Source: Phycisphaeraceae bacterium (GTDB lineage Bacteria > Planctomycetota > Phycisphaerae > Phycisphaerales > UBA1924). From it: DNA of 55,172 bases. Numbering within the stretch: position 1 is the first letter of the stretch; each line of letters begins with the position of its first letter. A program made the translations under genes and the position numbers. This document shows positions 8,916-17,250 of this stretch, in pieces. Where the stretch lies: positions 1 to 55,172 of the forward strand of contig JAHCJH010000003.1 of the NCBI GenBank assembly GCA_026126345.1. Reading direction: 5' to 3'. Below the pieces are notes generated by a model that was given only the letters and a program-made list of their open reading frames with translations, was not told the origin of the DNA and searched no databases.

Positions 8916-10049
8916 ATGCCCGGAAAGTGGACCAAGAAGGACCTGCTCAGCCGCCCCATCGAGCACGTGGACATCACGTCGTTCGACGCCCGCCCGGTCA
9001 TCGACGCGTACCGCTCGATGGCGTATTCCAGCCGCACGCTGGCCAACGCCGCCGACATCTACTCGATGATGCTCAAGGACAAGGACTGCGCCGTGGTCCT
9101 GACTCTGGCCGGTTCGCTGATCAGCGCGGGGCTGAAGAAGGCGATCGTGACGCTGCTGGAGAACAACATGGTGGACGCGATCGTGTCCACCGGCGCCAAC
9201 ATCGTGGACCAGGACTTCTTCGAGGGCCTGGGCTTCAAGCACTACATGGCCCCCGGCTCGCCCGAGGCCCCGCCGGTCGACGACATGACGCTGCGGAACA
9301 TGATGATCGACCGCATCTACGACACCTACATCGACGAGGACGACCTGCGCGCCTGCGACGCCAAGACCAAGGAGATCTTCGACGCCTTCGAGCCCGGCGC
9401 CTACAGCAGCCGCGAGTTCATCGAGGCCATGGGGGCCTACCTGGCCCGGCACCACGCCCGCAACGAGAGCATCGTCAAGACCGCCTTCCTCAAGCGCGTG
9501 CCCATCTTCGTGCCGGCCTTCAGCGACTGCTCGGCCGGCTTCGGCATCGTGCTGCAGCAGACCGAGGCCATCGAGCAGGGGCGCGGCCAGGTGGCCATCG
9601 ACTCGGGCAAGGACTTCCGCGAGCTGACCGACATCAAGCTCGCCTGCCGCGACACCGGCCTGCTGATGCTCGGAGGCGGCGTGCCCAAGAACTTCGCCCA
9701 GGACATCGTCGTGGCCGCCGAGCTGCTCAACGAGCGCAAGGGCGGCAAGGCGCGGGGCGACATCGGCATGCACAAGTACGCCGTGCAGATGACCGTCGCC
9801 GACTCGCGCGACGGCGCCCTGTCCGGCTCCACGCTCCGCGAGGCATGCTCGTGGGGCAAGGTCGACGTCGTGCACGAGCAGATGGTCTTCGGCGAGCTCA
9901 GCGCCCTGTTCCCGCTGCTGGCCAGCGACGCTTTCCACCGCAAGGCCTGGAAGGCCCGCAAGGGCTTCAAGTTCGCCGACCTCTACGAGAAGGGCGACGG
10001 GCTGCCCTCGTTCATGCAGAGCGGCCGCAAGGCCGCCGGCCGGCGCTGA
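8916..10049 (+). CDS. Deoxyhypusine synthase family protein
   Basis: A 377-residue homologue of eukaryotic deoxyhypusine synthase, the NAD- and spermidine-dependent aminobutyl transferase. The TLAGSLISAGLKKAI block near residues 68-82, IVSTGANIVDQDF, and L-R-E-A-C-S-W-G-K315 are conserved; the lysine in SWGK is where the enzyme carries its aminobutyl intermediate. Bacteria have no eIF5A, so bacterial members are thought to use small polyamines (homospermidine-synthase-like activity) or an unknown acceptor. ATG 8916 is preferred to ATG 8871 because homologues begin close to W-T-K-K-D-L-L. A hairpin terminator follows at 10111. Confidence 0.88.
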   Translation: MPGKWTKKDLLSRPIEHVDITSFDARPVIDAYRSMAYSSRTLANAADIYSMMLKDKDCAVVLTLAGSLISAGLKKAIVTLLENNMVDAIVSTGANIVDQDFFEGLGFKHYMAPGSPEAPPVDDMTLRNMMIDRIYDTYIDEDDLRACDAKTKEIFDAFEPGAYSSREFIEAMGAYLARHHARNESIVKTAFLKRVPIFVPAFSDCSAGFGIVLQQTEAIEQGRGQVAIDSGKDFRELTDIKLACRDTGLLMLGGGVPKNFAQDIVVAAELLNERKGGKARGDIGMHKYAVQMTVADSRDGALSGSTLREACSWGKVDVVHEQMVFGELSALFPLLASDAFHRKAWKARKGFKFADLYEKGDGLPSFMQSGRKAAGRR

Positions 10050-10110
10050 TCCGCCCAGGAGCTTGGCCACCACGGCGCTGGGCCGCGGCGAACTCGCGTT
10101 CCAATCTCAA

Positions 10111-10141
10111 CGGCCCGGGAGCACCCTCCCGGGCCGTTGTT
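10111..10141 (+). terminator. Rho-independent terminator after the deoxyhypusine synthase homologue
   Basis: A perfect 11-bp inverted repeat (CGGCCCGGGAG at 10111-10121, its complement at 10126-10136, 4-base loop) followed by TTGTT. It ends the unit upstream and insulates the DUF2314 gene that starts at 10207. Confidence 0.75.
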
Positions 10142-10206
10142 GCGTTCAGGCCGGGCCGTTGTCGCGCCCGGCCCGTCCGGTTATGTTGTCCGTGCGGGAG
10201 GTGCTC

Positions 10207-11169
10207 ATGGACGCGTGGTTGATCTGGGTGCTGGTGGGGGCGGGCGTGGTGCTGGCGGGGGCCGTGATTTGGCTGGTGCTGCGGTGGCGGGCGGGGCGGA
10301 GTTCCGGGCCGCTGTCGATCGTGCTGCTGCGGCGCACGGTCCCCCGCATCACCCCAGCCGATGTGCGGGGTATCGCGCGGCGTGCGCTGGGCGTCGAAGC
10401 GCAGGTATCGGAGATCCCCATGCCCGACGGGCAGGCGGTGGCGATGCCGATCCTGGGAGAGGGGGCGCCGCCCATCGCGATCATCTCCGCTGCACGCCGG
10501 TACATCGAAGACGACGAGGTCGAGACCGTCGCGCACGGCTGCGAGGACCCGCGCACCCGGTCGGCGGTGCGCGAGCACGTCGGGTGGGTGTCGGTCGACG
10601 CGGTGCTGCTGGACCGCATGCCTCCGCCGTCGGAACGGGCCCCGTACTACGCGCTGCTGGCCCGCGTCGCGCTGGAGTTCCTCGACGACGACGTGCTGAT
10701 GCTCTACCTGCCGGCCGACGGCTACTTCCTCGAGGCGGGCGAATCCGGCCGCGAGCGCCTGCGCTCCGGCCGGCTCATCGACCCGGACAACGACGGCAGC
10801 CTCAACGCGCCGGTCTATACCGTCCAGCCCGACGACGGGAAGGTCAACGCCGCGATCAAGAAGGCCCAGCAGCGCCTGCCCGAGCTTGTCAGCGCCTGGG
10901 AGCGGCGCGGGGCCGAGTGCCAGGCGATGGTCAAGGGGCGCTTCACCGGCAGCAACGGCGAGGTCGAGTACATGTGGCTCGTGCTCAAGGACATTACCGG
11001 CACGCACTTCGTCGGCGAGGTGGGCAACGAGCCGCTGCACCCCGGCGTCCCGGGGCGCGGTTCGACCGCTCGCGTCAAGAGCGACGACGTCGTGGACTGG
11101 GCCTACGCCGATGAACGGGGCGAGCCGCAGGGGCTGTTCGTCGAGAACGTGCTCCGCAATCGCCATTGA
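10207..11169 (+). CDS. Membrane-anchored DUF2314 protein
   Basis: A 320-residue protein of unknown function. One N-terminal membrane helix (about residues 3-25) is followed by a basic stop and a soluble region. The last 105 residues match DUF2314: A-x-CQAMVKGRF, VEYMWL, VGEVGNEP and a V-V-D-W-A-Y strand. DUF2314 is a small alpha/beta domain seen in YegJ-like proteins, with no known activity. GGGAGGTG at 10196-10203 sits just before ATG 10207, which decides this start over an in-frame ATG at 10183. It stands between a terminator and the first zinc-ribbon paralogue, 40 bases downstream. Confidence 0.8.
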   Translation: MDAWLIWVLVGAGVVLAGAVIWLVLRWRAGRSSGPLSIVLLRRTVPRITPADVRGIARRALGVEAQVSEIPMPDGQAVAMPILGEGAPPIAIISAARRYIEDDEVETVAHGCEDPRTRSAVREHVGWVSVDAVLLDRMPPPSERAPYYALLARVALEFLDDDVLMLYLPADGYFLEAGESGRERLRSGRLIDPDNDGSLNAPVYTVQPDDGKVNAAIKKAQQRLPELVSAWERRGAECQAMVKGRFTGSNGEVEYMWLVLKDITGTHFVGEVGNEPLHPGVPGRGSTARVKSDDVVDWAYADERGEPQGLFVENVLRNRH

Positions 11170-11209
11170 GCAGGCCGGCCCCGCCGCGCCCACCCGGTAC
11201 GCTGGGGGC

Positions 11210-11971
11210 ATGGCTGTGCGTCGGTGGATGGTGCTGTTGGCGGCCCTGGCGGCGCTGGGCGGGGCGACGACCGTCGCCGTCGCCTGGGGGCTGGCGCTCT
11301 GGCGCGCCGTGCCGATGTACCCGCGCACCCACGTCGGCACCTTCCTGGTCGACGGCCGGCCCTGGAACTTCGCCCAGGCGCGCGGCGCCGGCTTCATCGA
11401 CTCCTGGTGGATGGACCTCCGCGTCGACTTTCCCGGCGGCGACCCGGCCGAGCTCGTCGGCCGCGCACGGGCGGCGCAGGCCAAGGTTCGCGGCACGTCG
11501 GACGGGCGCATCGCCCTGGATGCGCCGCCGGCGTGGGGGCTGCTCCAGGGCGTGCCCGGGACGCTCACCACCGCCATCGGCAGCGACACCGCCTTCGGCT
11601 GGCCGTGGCCCTGTATGTGGCACCAGGTGCACGGCGCCGTGATCTTCAACCGGCTCAGCGCCGGCGAGCTGCGCTTCGGCTGGCTCGTCGACGGTTCGCC
11701 GGAGGTCCGCGGACGCGACTACCGCGCGATCCCCCTGCGGCCCATCTGGCCCGCACTGGTCGCCAACTCCGCGATATTCGCGGCCGTGTGGGCCGTGCTG
11801 CTGGTGACTCCCGGCGCCGTCCGACGGGCCGTCCGCCGGAGTCGCAACCGCTGCGCGGCGTGCGGCTATGACCGGCGCGGACTTATCGCCGCAACACCGT
11901 GCCCGGAGTGCGGTTTCCGGCAGGGAACTTCGACCATGCGCGACCCGAGGCCGTTGATGGGAGTCCGGTGA
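11210..11971 (+). CDS. Membrane protein with C-terminal zinc ribbon, paralogue 1
   Basis: A 253-residue protein of unknown function. It has an N-terminal membrane helix (about residues 7-28), a Trp/Pro-rich extracytoplasmic region, a second helix (IWPALVANSAIFAAVWAVLL), and a cytoplasmic zinc ribbon C-A-A-C-G-Y-D-R-R-G-L then T-P-C-P-E-C-G. This architecture with a YDRRGL/YDLRGL ribbon is common in Planctomycetes, especially Phycisphaerales; no function is known. It is the first of three related genes here; the next starts 7 bases after its stop. Confidence 0.78.
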   Translation: MAVRRWMVLLAALAALGGATTVAVAWGLALWRAVPMYPRTHVGTFLVDGRPWNFAQARGAGFIDSWWMDLRVDFPGGDPAELVGRARAAQAKVRGTSDGRIALDAPPAWGLLQGVPGTLTTAIGSDTAFGWPWPCMWHQVHGAVIFNRLSAGELRFGWLVDGSPEVRGRDYRAIPLRPIWPALVANSAIFAAVWAVLLVTPGAVRRAVRRSRNRCAACGYDRRGLIAATPCPECGFRQGTSTMRDPRPLMGVR

Positions 11972-11978
11972 GTCCGCC

Positions 11979-12797
11979 ATGGCCATGCGACGGTCGATCT
12001 CGATCGCAATCTGCTCGCTGGCGATGGGTGCCGCAACGGCGATGGTACTGGCGTGGTGGCTGGCATCGCGGGCGTACTGGTTCGAAGAGCAGAGCCCGTG
12101 GATCCGAGCGGCACCCGCGGGCTACCGGGCCGGGGCGGCGGCCGACTCGGGCCCTCTGGCCGGGGTCGAAGCCCACCCGTACCGCGCGCCCGGCGTCGTC
12201 GTCTCGGACGTCTTGATCTTCCCAGCGGAACGCGCCGACGAGTTCGCTCGCCGGCACGCTTCGTTCGAACGCGGAGACCTCAGACGCGGAAACGCAAGCC
12301 CAGATCCATCAGCCCACGCCGCGATATCGCCGCCCGAGGCTCCATGGTTCGTCCGGCGTCTGATCGCCCCTTGGGAGCACGGCGGACCGTGGGCCCTTCC
12401 GCCCATGCGGCCCTGGCAATCGGTGCGGATCGTGGTCGCGGGCTGGCCTTGGCCGGTGGCGTGGGCGTGGGTGTCCGACCGTCTGGCTCGCGATTCCGGC
12501 TGGCGCGACGGCGCGTACATCGTGACGTCCGGCCGCGGCTGGGTTCTGCCGCCGATGGCGGCGATTCAACCCAAGGTGATCCCTGCGCGGCCCATCTGGA
12601 CGGGCCTGCTGCCCGCCGCGGTGCTCTTCGCGCCCCCGTGGTTCGCGCTGATCAGCCTGCCGTGGTGGTTGCTCGCGTGGATCCGCGCCCGACGAAGAGG
12701 TCGCGGGCTCTGTGTGCGGTGCCGGTACGACCGGCGCGGCCTGGCCGACCAGGCCCCCTGCCCCGAGTGCGGTCGGCCGGCGGACGCCGGGGCGTGA
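11979..12797 (+). CDS. Membrane protein with C-terminal zinc ribbon, paralogue 2
   Basis: A 272-residue relative of the preceding protein with the same plan. It has an N-terminal membrane helix (AICSLAMGAATAMVLAWWLA), a Pro/Trp-rich exposed domain, PIWTGLLPAAVLF opening a second helix, and a ribbon C-V-R-C-R-Y-D-R-R-G-L then A-P-C-P-E-C-G. The PxRPIW sequence before the second helix is shared with paralogue 1 (LRPIW). Function unknown. It ends 47 bases before the stop of the convergent third copy. Confidence 0.78.
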   Translation: MAMRRSISIAICSLAMGAATAMVLAWWLASRAYWFEEQSPWIRAAPAGYRAGAAADSGPLAGVEAHPYRAPGVVVSDVLIFPAERADEFARRHASFERGDLRRGNASPDPSAHAAISPPEAPWFVRRLIAPWEHGGPWALPPMRPWQSVRIVVAGWPWPVAWAWVSDRLARDSGWRDGAYIVTSGRGWVLPPMAAIQPKVIPARPIWTGLLPAAVLFAPPWFALISLPWWLLAWIRARRRGRGLCVRCRYDRRGLADQAPCPECGRPADAGA

Positions 12798-12844
12798 CGC
12801 GGCGCTGGACGCTGAGGCGGCCGTCGTTGACGCCGCTTCGCCGA

Positions 12845-13672
12845 TCAGTTCGGTTGGGGCGCTCTGCCGCACTCCGGGCACGGGGCGTTCGGATACAACC
12901 CACGCCGGTCGTACCCGCAAGACCGGCAACACCCGCGGCGGGCGTGACGCGCCACGACCGCGCGCCGGGCCATCGCCGCGAAGGCCCCGATGAGCCCGGC
13001 CCATGCCGCCGCGAAGAGCACCGAGTTGCAGATCACGCCGCCCCACATCGGCGCCAGCGGGGCGTACATCCCCCACCGCGCGCCCGGTCGCAGGACCACC
13101 ACGCCCACGGGAATCTCCCGCAGGTGCAGCGCTGCCGAGCCGGGGCGCTCATCGATCTCCCAGACCCACCCGGTCGCGGCCCGAAACGGCCAGCCCGACG
13201 CGAGCGTGACGACGCGCGATACCCGCGGCGATCGATCGAGCCGATCGGGGTCCGTGCCCATGGGCTCCGCCAGGCCCGGGGGCGCCATCGGGCCCCACGG
13301 AACCACGACAAAGCCCGGCAAACCGTCGGGCGCTGTCGGAGCGACGGGCGCAGGTTCATCCCGACGCGCCGGGTTGTCAACGCTCCAGGATTCGAGCATC
13401 CAATGGCGCCAACCCCGGGCGAGTTCATACCCCCGCGGCTTCCCGCCCGGCAGCAAGACCGCCTCGCCCGTGCCGGCCTTGGACGGATCGATCCACCCCC
13501 GGCGCAGCGCGTGCCACGGAAGCCCGATCGCCAGCGCGAGGTTGGTGATGACGCCCAGCACCAGGCCGATGACGATCGGCCAGCGCCAGCGGCGCCATCG
13601 CGCCGGCGCACGGGCAGGCCGCGCACCGTCTTGGCCTCCCCGCTCGTGCGTGCTGACGGCTCCGGCGTGCAT
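12845..13672 (-). CDS. Membrane protein with C-terminal zinc ribbon, paralogue 3
   Basis: A 275-residue third copy, on the opposite strand. It has a basic N-terminus, a membrane helix (WPIVIGLVLGVITNLALAIG), an exposed region with WSVDNPARRDEP and VVTLASGWPFRA, a second helix near ICNSVLFAAAWAGLIGA, then C-R-S-C-G-Y-D-R-R-G-L and A-P-C-P-E-C-G. I start at ATG 13672, with AAAGG close upstream; the frame is open to 13750. The function is unknown. Together the three genes look like an old local duplication, one copy inverted. Confidence 0.76.
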   Translation of the reverse strand: MHAGAVSTHERGGQDGARPARAPARWRRWRWPIVIGLVLGVITNLALAIGLPWHALRRGWIDPSKAGTGEAVLLPGGKPRGYELARGWRHWMLESWSVDNPARRDEPAPVAPTAPDGLPGFVVVPWGPMAPPGLAEPMGTDPDRLDRSPRVSRVVTLASGWPFRAATGWVWEIDERPGSAALHLREIPVGVVVLRPGARWGMYAPLAPMWGGVICNSVLFAAAWAGLIGAFAAMARRAVVARHARRGCCRSCGYDRRGLYPNAPCPECGRAPQPN

Positions 13673-13795
13673 GACCTTTGGTGGCGACGGGAAGCAGAAC
13701 GTCAACGTCCCCGGCCGACCGATCCGGCCGGTGCCCATAGCCCATTCCAACCCCCTTCCCCACCGCGGCCCCCCGCCACCCCGCTCCCCGGCGGC

Positions 13796-14604
13796 TCAAT
13801 CCAAGGGTACGAACCGAACCGGGATCTGCGCCTCGGACCACTTGGCGCGGTTGGGCATCTCCGGCCCGTTGTAGTACAACGCCCGAGGCTCTCCGGCCCG
13901 GCGCCAGCGAGGATTCTCCGCCAGCCACCGGTCCAGTTCCTCCAGACCCTGGCGGATGCGCGACAGGGCGTACGGACCTTCGATGCCCACGGCCAGCACG
14001 GTGACCGGCGGCGCATCGATCACCTCGACACGCCGGTTGGTCTCGTCGGGCCCCGTCGGGCCGAGATCGGCCGTGCGGTACAGGAACGACATGGTCCACG
14101 AGGTGTCCGCGGCGGAGGGATCGGCGTAATCGACTTCGACCGGAGAGGTCATGGCGATGTCGCGCCGCTTGATGTGGTTGAACAGCGGGAAGAACGCGAT
14201 GTTCGTCGCCAGGTCGGGATTCTGCCGTCCGCCGACCTGAGCGCGCCGCACCACGGGGTATCGCTTGAGCTCGATCGCGCCCGGCGGCGTCGGCGCTGGG
14301 TAGCCCTCGGGAAGGGGCGTGGTAATCCGGCACGGACCGGCCGCCCAATCGTCGCCGCGCTGCTGTGCCACCGCATCGGGGTTTCCGCCGACACGCAGCA
14401 CCTGCCGGCCCTCCAGAGGGTCCGTCGGCGCCGCCGGTCCGGTCATCAGCGGGCGGGCGGACTCGGCCCCGGGCGATAGCGTTGTCGCGCTCGGCTCGAT
14501 CGGCGCGCGGCAGCCGCCCGCGACGGTCACCGCTCCAGCAAGCAGCGCGAACGTCGATGGGCGTATTGCCGCGCACGCGCGGCGGGACGGCCGGCGTGGC
14601 TCAT
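13796..14604 (-). CDS. SOUL heme-binding family lipoprotein, probable frame slip in signal peptide
   Basis: The C-terminal 190 residues are a SOUL domain, a fold that binds heme or tetrapyrroles: AIELKRYPVVRRAQV, FFPLFNHIKRRDIAMTSPVE and V-L-A-V-G-I-E-G-P-Y. Before it lies a lipoprotein signal (STFALLAGAVTVAGGC, lipobox Cys). In the sequence as given no start codon lies just before this signal in frame; the frame is open back to ATG 14749 but that gives an odd 50-residue extension. ATG 14604, with GGGGGAC about 7 bases upstream, lies one frame off, and a single added base would join it to give a normal 30-residue lipoprotein signal. I therefore place the start at 14604. Confidence 0.75.
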
Positions 14605-14874
14605 CGGTTTGTCCCCCACTCGCTCGAGTGCGCGGGGTGTGCGTCGGTGTGTCCCGATTCGGAGCCGCCGACGCCCCCACGAACAACCACCCGCTGAGGC
14701 CCGATCCCTGCGCACGCCGGACAAACACATCCGGTTTCATCGTACTCATGCTGGCGGTACGGTCCGCGGGTCGGATCGGTTGCGGGTCAGATCTCAATTC
14801 GCGCCCGGTTGAGCCGCCCGTGCGCAAGATTCACGCCGCGCCGCCGCGCTCCCGACGCTCGAAAGTCCGGGTCC

Positions 14875-14906
14875 GAAAACAACGGCCACGCCGGTAGGCG
14901 TGGCCG
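14875..14906 (-). terminator. Rho-independent terminator between the small membrane gene and the SOUL gene
   Basis: A perfect 10-bp inverted repeat (CGGCCACGCC at 14883-14892, its complement at 14897-14906, 4-base loop). Read on the minus strand it is followed by TTGTTTTC, a usable T tract. It would stop transcripts from the gene at 15356. The rest of 14750-15128 shows no gene or motif that I can support. Confidence 0.7.
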
Positions 14907-15128
14907 CTTCGCATGAAAGATGAGTCACTCGGATGCCCGAGTTGTCAGATGTCTGTGGGTGGCCCTGGCGATCCGAACGCCGACGCTCCGGGCGGGACGG
15001 GGGAAACACAGACGGACGATGATCGAGTTCAAACTCCCCGCGGCTGGAGCGTCACCGGGTCGCCGAGAGTCCTGATCGAGCTGTCGCGGCCGCTGTGTTT
15101 CCCCTGCCCCGCACGAGCCGTGCGTCGG

Positions 15129-15356
15129 TCACATCGAGTAGACGCGCTGGAGCGCCCGGCCCGTCTGCGGTTCGAAAGAAATTTCGCTCTCGTCCACGAT
15201 GATGGCATGGCGCTGCGCCTTGGGGGCGGGAATGCCCTCTTCGGCCGCCTTGAACGCCTGGTGGGCGTAGGTGAGGCAACCGACGGCCACCAGGGCGGTG
15301 ACGGCGGCGGCGGTGGTCAGCGTGGCGCGAACGATGGATGCGGTCTGCAGCTTCAT
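15129..15356 (-). CDS. Small single-pass membrane or exported protein
   Basis: A 75-residue protein I do not recognise. Residues 8-28 are hydrophobic and Ala/Thr-rich (ATLTTAAAVTALVAVGCL) behind a short charged N-terminus, so it is either an anchored protein or has a signal peptide; V-A-V-G-C could serve as a lipobox. The remaining 45 residues are soluble, with an acidic DESEISFEP stretch. AGGAGG lies 8 bases before ATG 15356, an unusually strong ribosome binding site for this window, so I am confident it is translated. A terminator lies about 220 bases downstream. Confidence 0.7.
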   Translation of the reverse strand: MKLQTASIVRATLTTAAAVTALVAVGCLTYAHQAFKAAEEGIPAPKAQRHAIIVDESEISFEPQTGRALQRVYSM

Positions 15357-15507
15357 GACAGGCCTCCTGCGAACCGGGGTTTCCGGCCGCGATGGTTGGT
15401 CTCTTGTGTCCGTGTGATTGGGAGTCGCGTCGGGTCCGTTTCACGATTCCAGTCACGTTCCCGCCGAGCACACACACAGATGCGCCCGCCGCGATCGCCT
15501 GTCATCG

Positions 15508-15532
15508 CAATCTCTATGATTGTGCGAGATTG
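15508..15532. promoter_or_regulatory. Inverted repeat with -10-like hexamer upstream of thiL
   Basis: A 7-bp inverted repeat, CAATCTC at 15508-15514 and GAGATTG at 15526-15532. TATGAT at 15515-15520, between the arms, is one base off the -10 consensus; no convincing -35 is seen. The 246 bases between the divergent genes at 15356 and 15603 hold nothing else clear, so this is the best control site for thiL. No TPP-riboswitch core was recognised. Confidence 0.3.
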
Positions 15533-15602
15533 AGGAGAAACCCCAGGGACGGCGGGCCATCGCCCGGCCGCCGCCCCGCACACGCGGAGCGGGCCGAAGC
15601 GC

Positions 15603-16532
15603 ATGCACGAAGACCAGTTATTGCGACGCATCGCCGATCGAACCCGCGCTCTGGCGGGGCGCGGGGGTGTCGAGATCGGGCCGGGCGATGATTGCGCGAT
15701 GCTCCGCGTCGGCGCCGGCGGGCAGTTGCTGGCCACCGTGGATCACCTGATCGAGTTCCGCCACTTCGAGCCGGGCACGCCCTTGGATCTGGTGGCACGC
15801 AAGGCGGTGGCCCGCAGCGTCAGCGATGTCGCGGCTATGGCCGGCACGCCGCGCTGGGCGCTGGCGACCGGGGCGATTCCCGCCGACTGGCCGCAGCAGC
15901 GCACTGAGGAACTATTCGACGCCATGCACCGGTGGGCCGAGGGCTTCGGCTGCCCGCTGGTCGGCGGCGACATCGCATCGCTGCCCACAGGGGCGCCGCT
16001 GGTGCTCACGGTGACGGTCCTGGGCGAGCCCCACCCGTCGCGCGGCCCGGTGCGCCGCGGCGGAGCCCGCCCGGGCCAGGGCGTCTACCTCACCGGCGCC
16101 GTCGGCGGAAGCCTGCACAGCGGACGCCACCTCACCTTCCAGCCCCGCGTGCCGGAGGCGCGCTGGCTCGCGGACGAACTCGGGGCTCGACTGGCCGCGA
16201 TGATCGACGTTTCCGACGGCCTGGGGCGCGACGCCGGGCGCCTCGCCCGGGCCGGCGGCGTTGCGATCGAGCTGAACGAGCGCGCGGTGCCACGGCACCC
16301 GGACGCCGGGCCGACCTTCCTGGCCGACGGCGAGGACTACGAGCTGCTGTTCGCCGCGGAAGGGCCGGTGCCCGATCTGTGCCCGGCAACGGGCACGCCG
16401 ATCACTCGGATCGGAACGGTCGCGGCGGGCTCCGGGTGCGTGGTGGTCGCGGCCGACGGACGGCGCCTGCCGGCGGACGAATTGGGCTGGGACCACGGCG
16501 GCGGCGGAATCGGGGCCAACAATCCGGAATGA
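15603..16532 (+). CDS. thiL: Thiamine-monophosphate kinase
   Basis: ATP-dependent cytoplasmic kinase that converts thiamine monophosphate to thiamine diphosphate, the last step of the pathway. The 309-residue protein carries the AIRS/PurM-fold signatures: GPGDDCAML near residue 25, TVDHLIEFRHF, KAVARSVSDVAAMA, VGGDIA, MIDVSDGLGRD and GEDYELLF. It has the usual length. No thiamine synthesis genes lie nearby. Its stop overlaps the start of tsaE in ATGA, so the two are probably coupled. Confidence 0.93.
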   Translation: MHEDQLLRRIADRTRALAGRGGVEIGPGDDCAMLRVGAGGQLLATVDHLIEFRHFEPGTPLDLVARKAVARSVSDVAAMAGTPRWALATGAIPADWPQQRTEELFDAMHRWAEGFGCPLVGGDIASLPTGAPLVLTVTVLGEPHPSRGPVRRGGARPGQGVYLTGAVGGSLHSGRHLTFQPRVPEARWLADELGARLAAMIDVSDGLGRDAGRLARAGGVAIELNERAVPRHPDAGPTFLADGEDYELLFAAEGPVPDLCPATGTPITRIGTVAAGSGCVVVAADGRRLPADELGWDHGGGGIGANNPE

Positions 16533-17215
16533 TGTCCGGTCCGGCGCGGCGCCGCGTGCAGATCGAAACCGACGGCCCGGAGTTCACGCAGGACCTGGGC
16601 CGGGCGCTCGGTCGTGCGCTGCGCGCCGGTGACTCGGTGCTGCTGGACGGGCCCCTGGGCGCGGGCAAGACCTGCCTGACCCGCGGCCTGGCCGAAGGGC
16701 TGGGGCTGGAGCCTCGGCAGGTGTCCAGCCCGACGTTCGTCATCGTGAACCGCTACGAGCAGCCGGGCCCGGGCGTGGCGCGCATCGACGCCACCCCGAT
16801 GAGCCACGTGGACGCCTACCGCTTGGGCGGGGCGGAGGACCTCGAGACGCTGGGGTGGGACCGCGTGGCGGACGGCTCGTCGGTGGTGGTGATCGAGTGG
16901 GCTTCGCGCCTGGCCGCCGCCGCACCCCAGGACCCCACGGCAACCGCCCGCGTGACGCTGGAGCCAACAGCTGACGACCGCCGCCGGCTGGTGATCGACG
17001 TGCCGGCGCACTGGCTGGATCGGCGCAACGCCGAGGCGTTGGCGCGCCTGATGGATGGGGAGCGCTGTCGCCTGTGCGGCCGCGCGTTGCCCGCGGGGGG
17101 CGGCCTGGGGCCGTTCTGCGGGGAGCGCTGCCGCGACGCCGATCTGGGCGGTTGGCTGACGGGGCGGTACGTGGTGCCGGGGCAGAGCGGGGGATCCGAT
17201 CCGGACGCACCGTAG
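16529..17215 (+). CDS. tsaE: TsaE tRNA t6A ATPase fused to a YacG-like zinc finger
   Basis: Residues 1-165 are TsaE, the P-loop ATPase that works with TsaB/TsaD to make threonylcarbamoyladenosine at position 37 of ANN-decoding tRNAs. The marks are GPLGAGKT at 41-48, SSPTFVIVNRYE, HVDAYRLGG and VVVIEWASR. Residues 177-218 are a second domain: C180-x2-C183-x13-C197-x3-C201, then D-A-D-L-G-G-W-L and Y-V-V-P-G. That is the layout of YacG, the small zinc protein that inhibits DNA gyrase in E. coli. The two reading frames are continuous without a stop, so this is a real fusion in the sequence. The downstream exbB-like gene starts 35 bases later. Confidence 0.88.
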   Translation: MMSGPARRRVQIETDGPEFTQDLGRALGRALRAGDSVLLDGPLGAGKTCLTRGLAEGLGLEPRQVSSPTFVIVNRYEQPGPGVARIDATPMSHVDAYRLGGAEDLETLGWDRVADGSSVVVIEWASRLAAAAPQDPTATARVTLEPTADDRRRLVIDVPAHWLDRRNAEALARLMDGERCRLCGRALPAGGGLGPFCGERCRDADLGGWLTGRYVVPGQSGGSDPDAP

Positions 17216-17250
17216 AGCCCCGGCGCGCGGCGCGGCGGTACACTGGCGGC

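Noticed and set aside
14613-14749. N-terminal extension of the SOUL gene from ATG 14749
   Set aside because: It would place 50 polar residues ahead of a lipoprotein signal and lacks a ribosome binding site; ATG 14604 with one missing base explains the locus better.
15357-15602. TPP riboswitch ahead of thiL
   Set aside because: No thi-box core or paired helices recognised; only a short inverted repeat with a -10-like hexamer is there.
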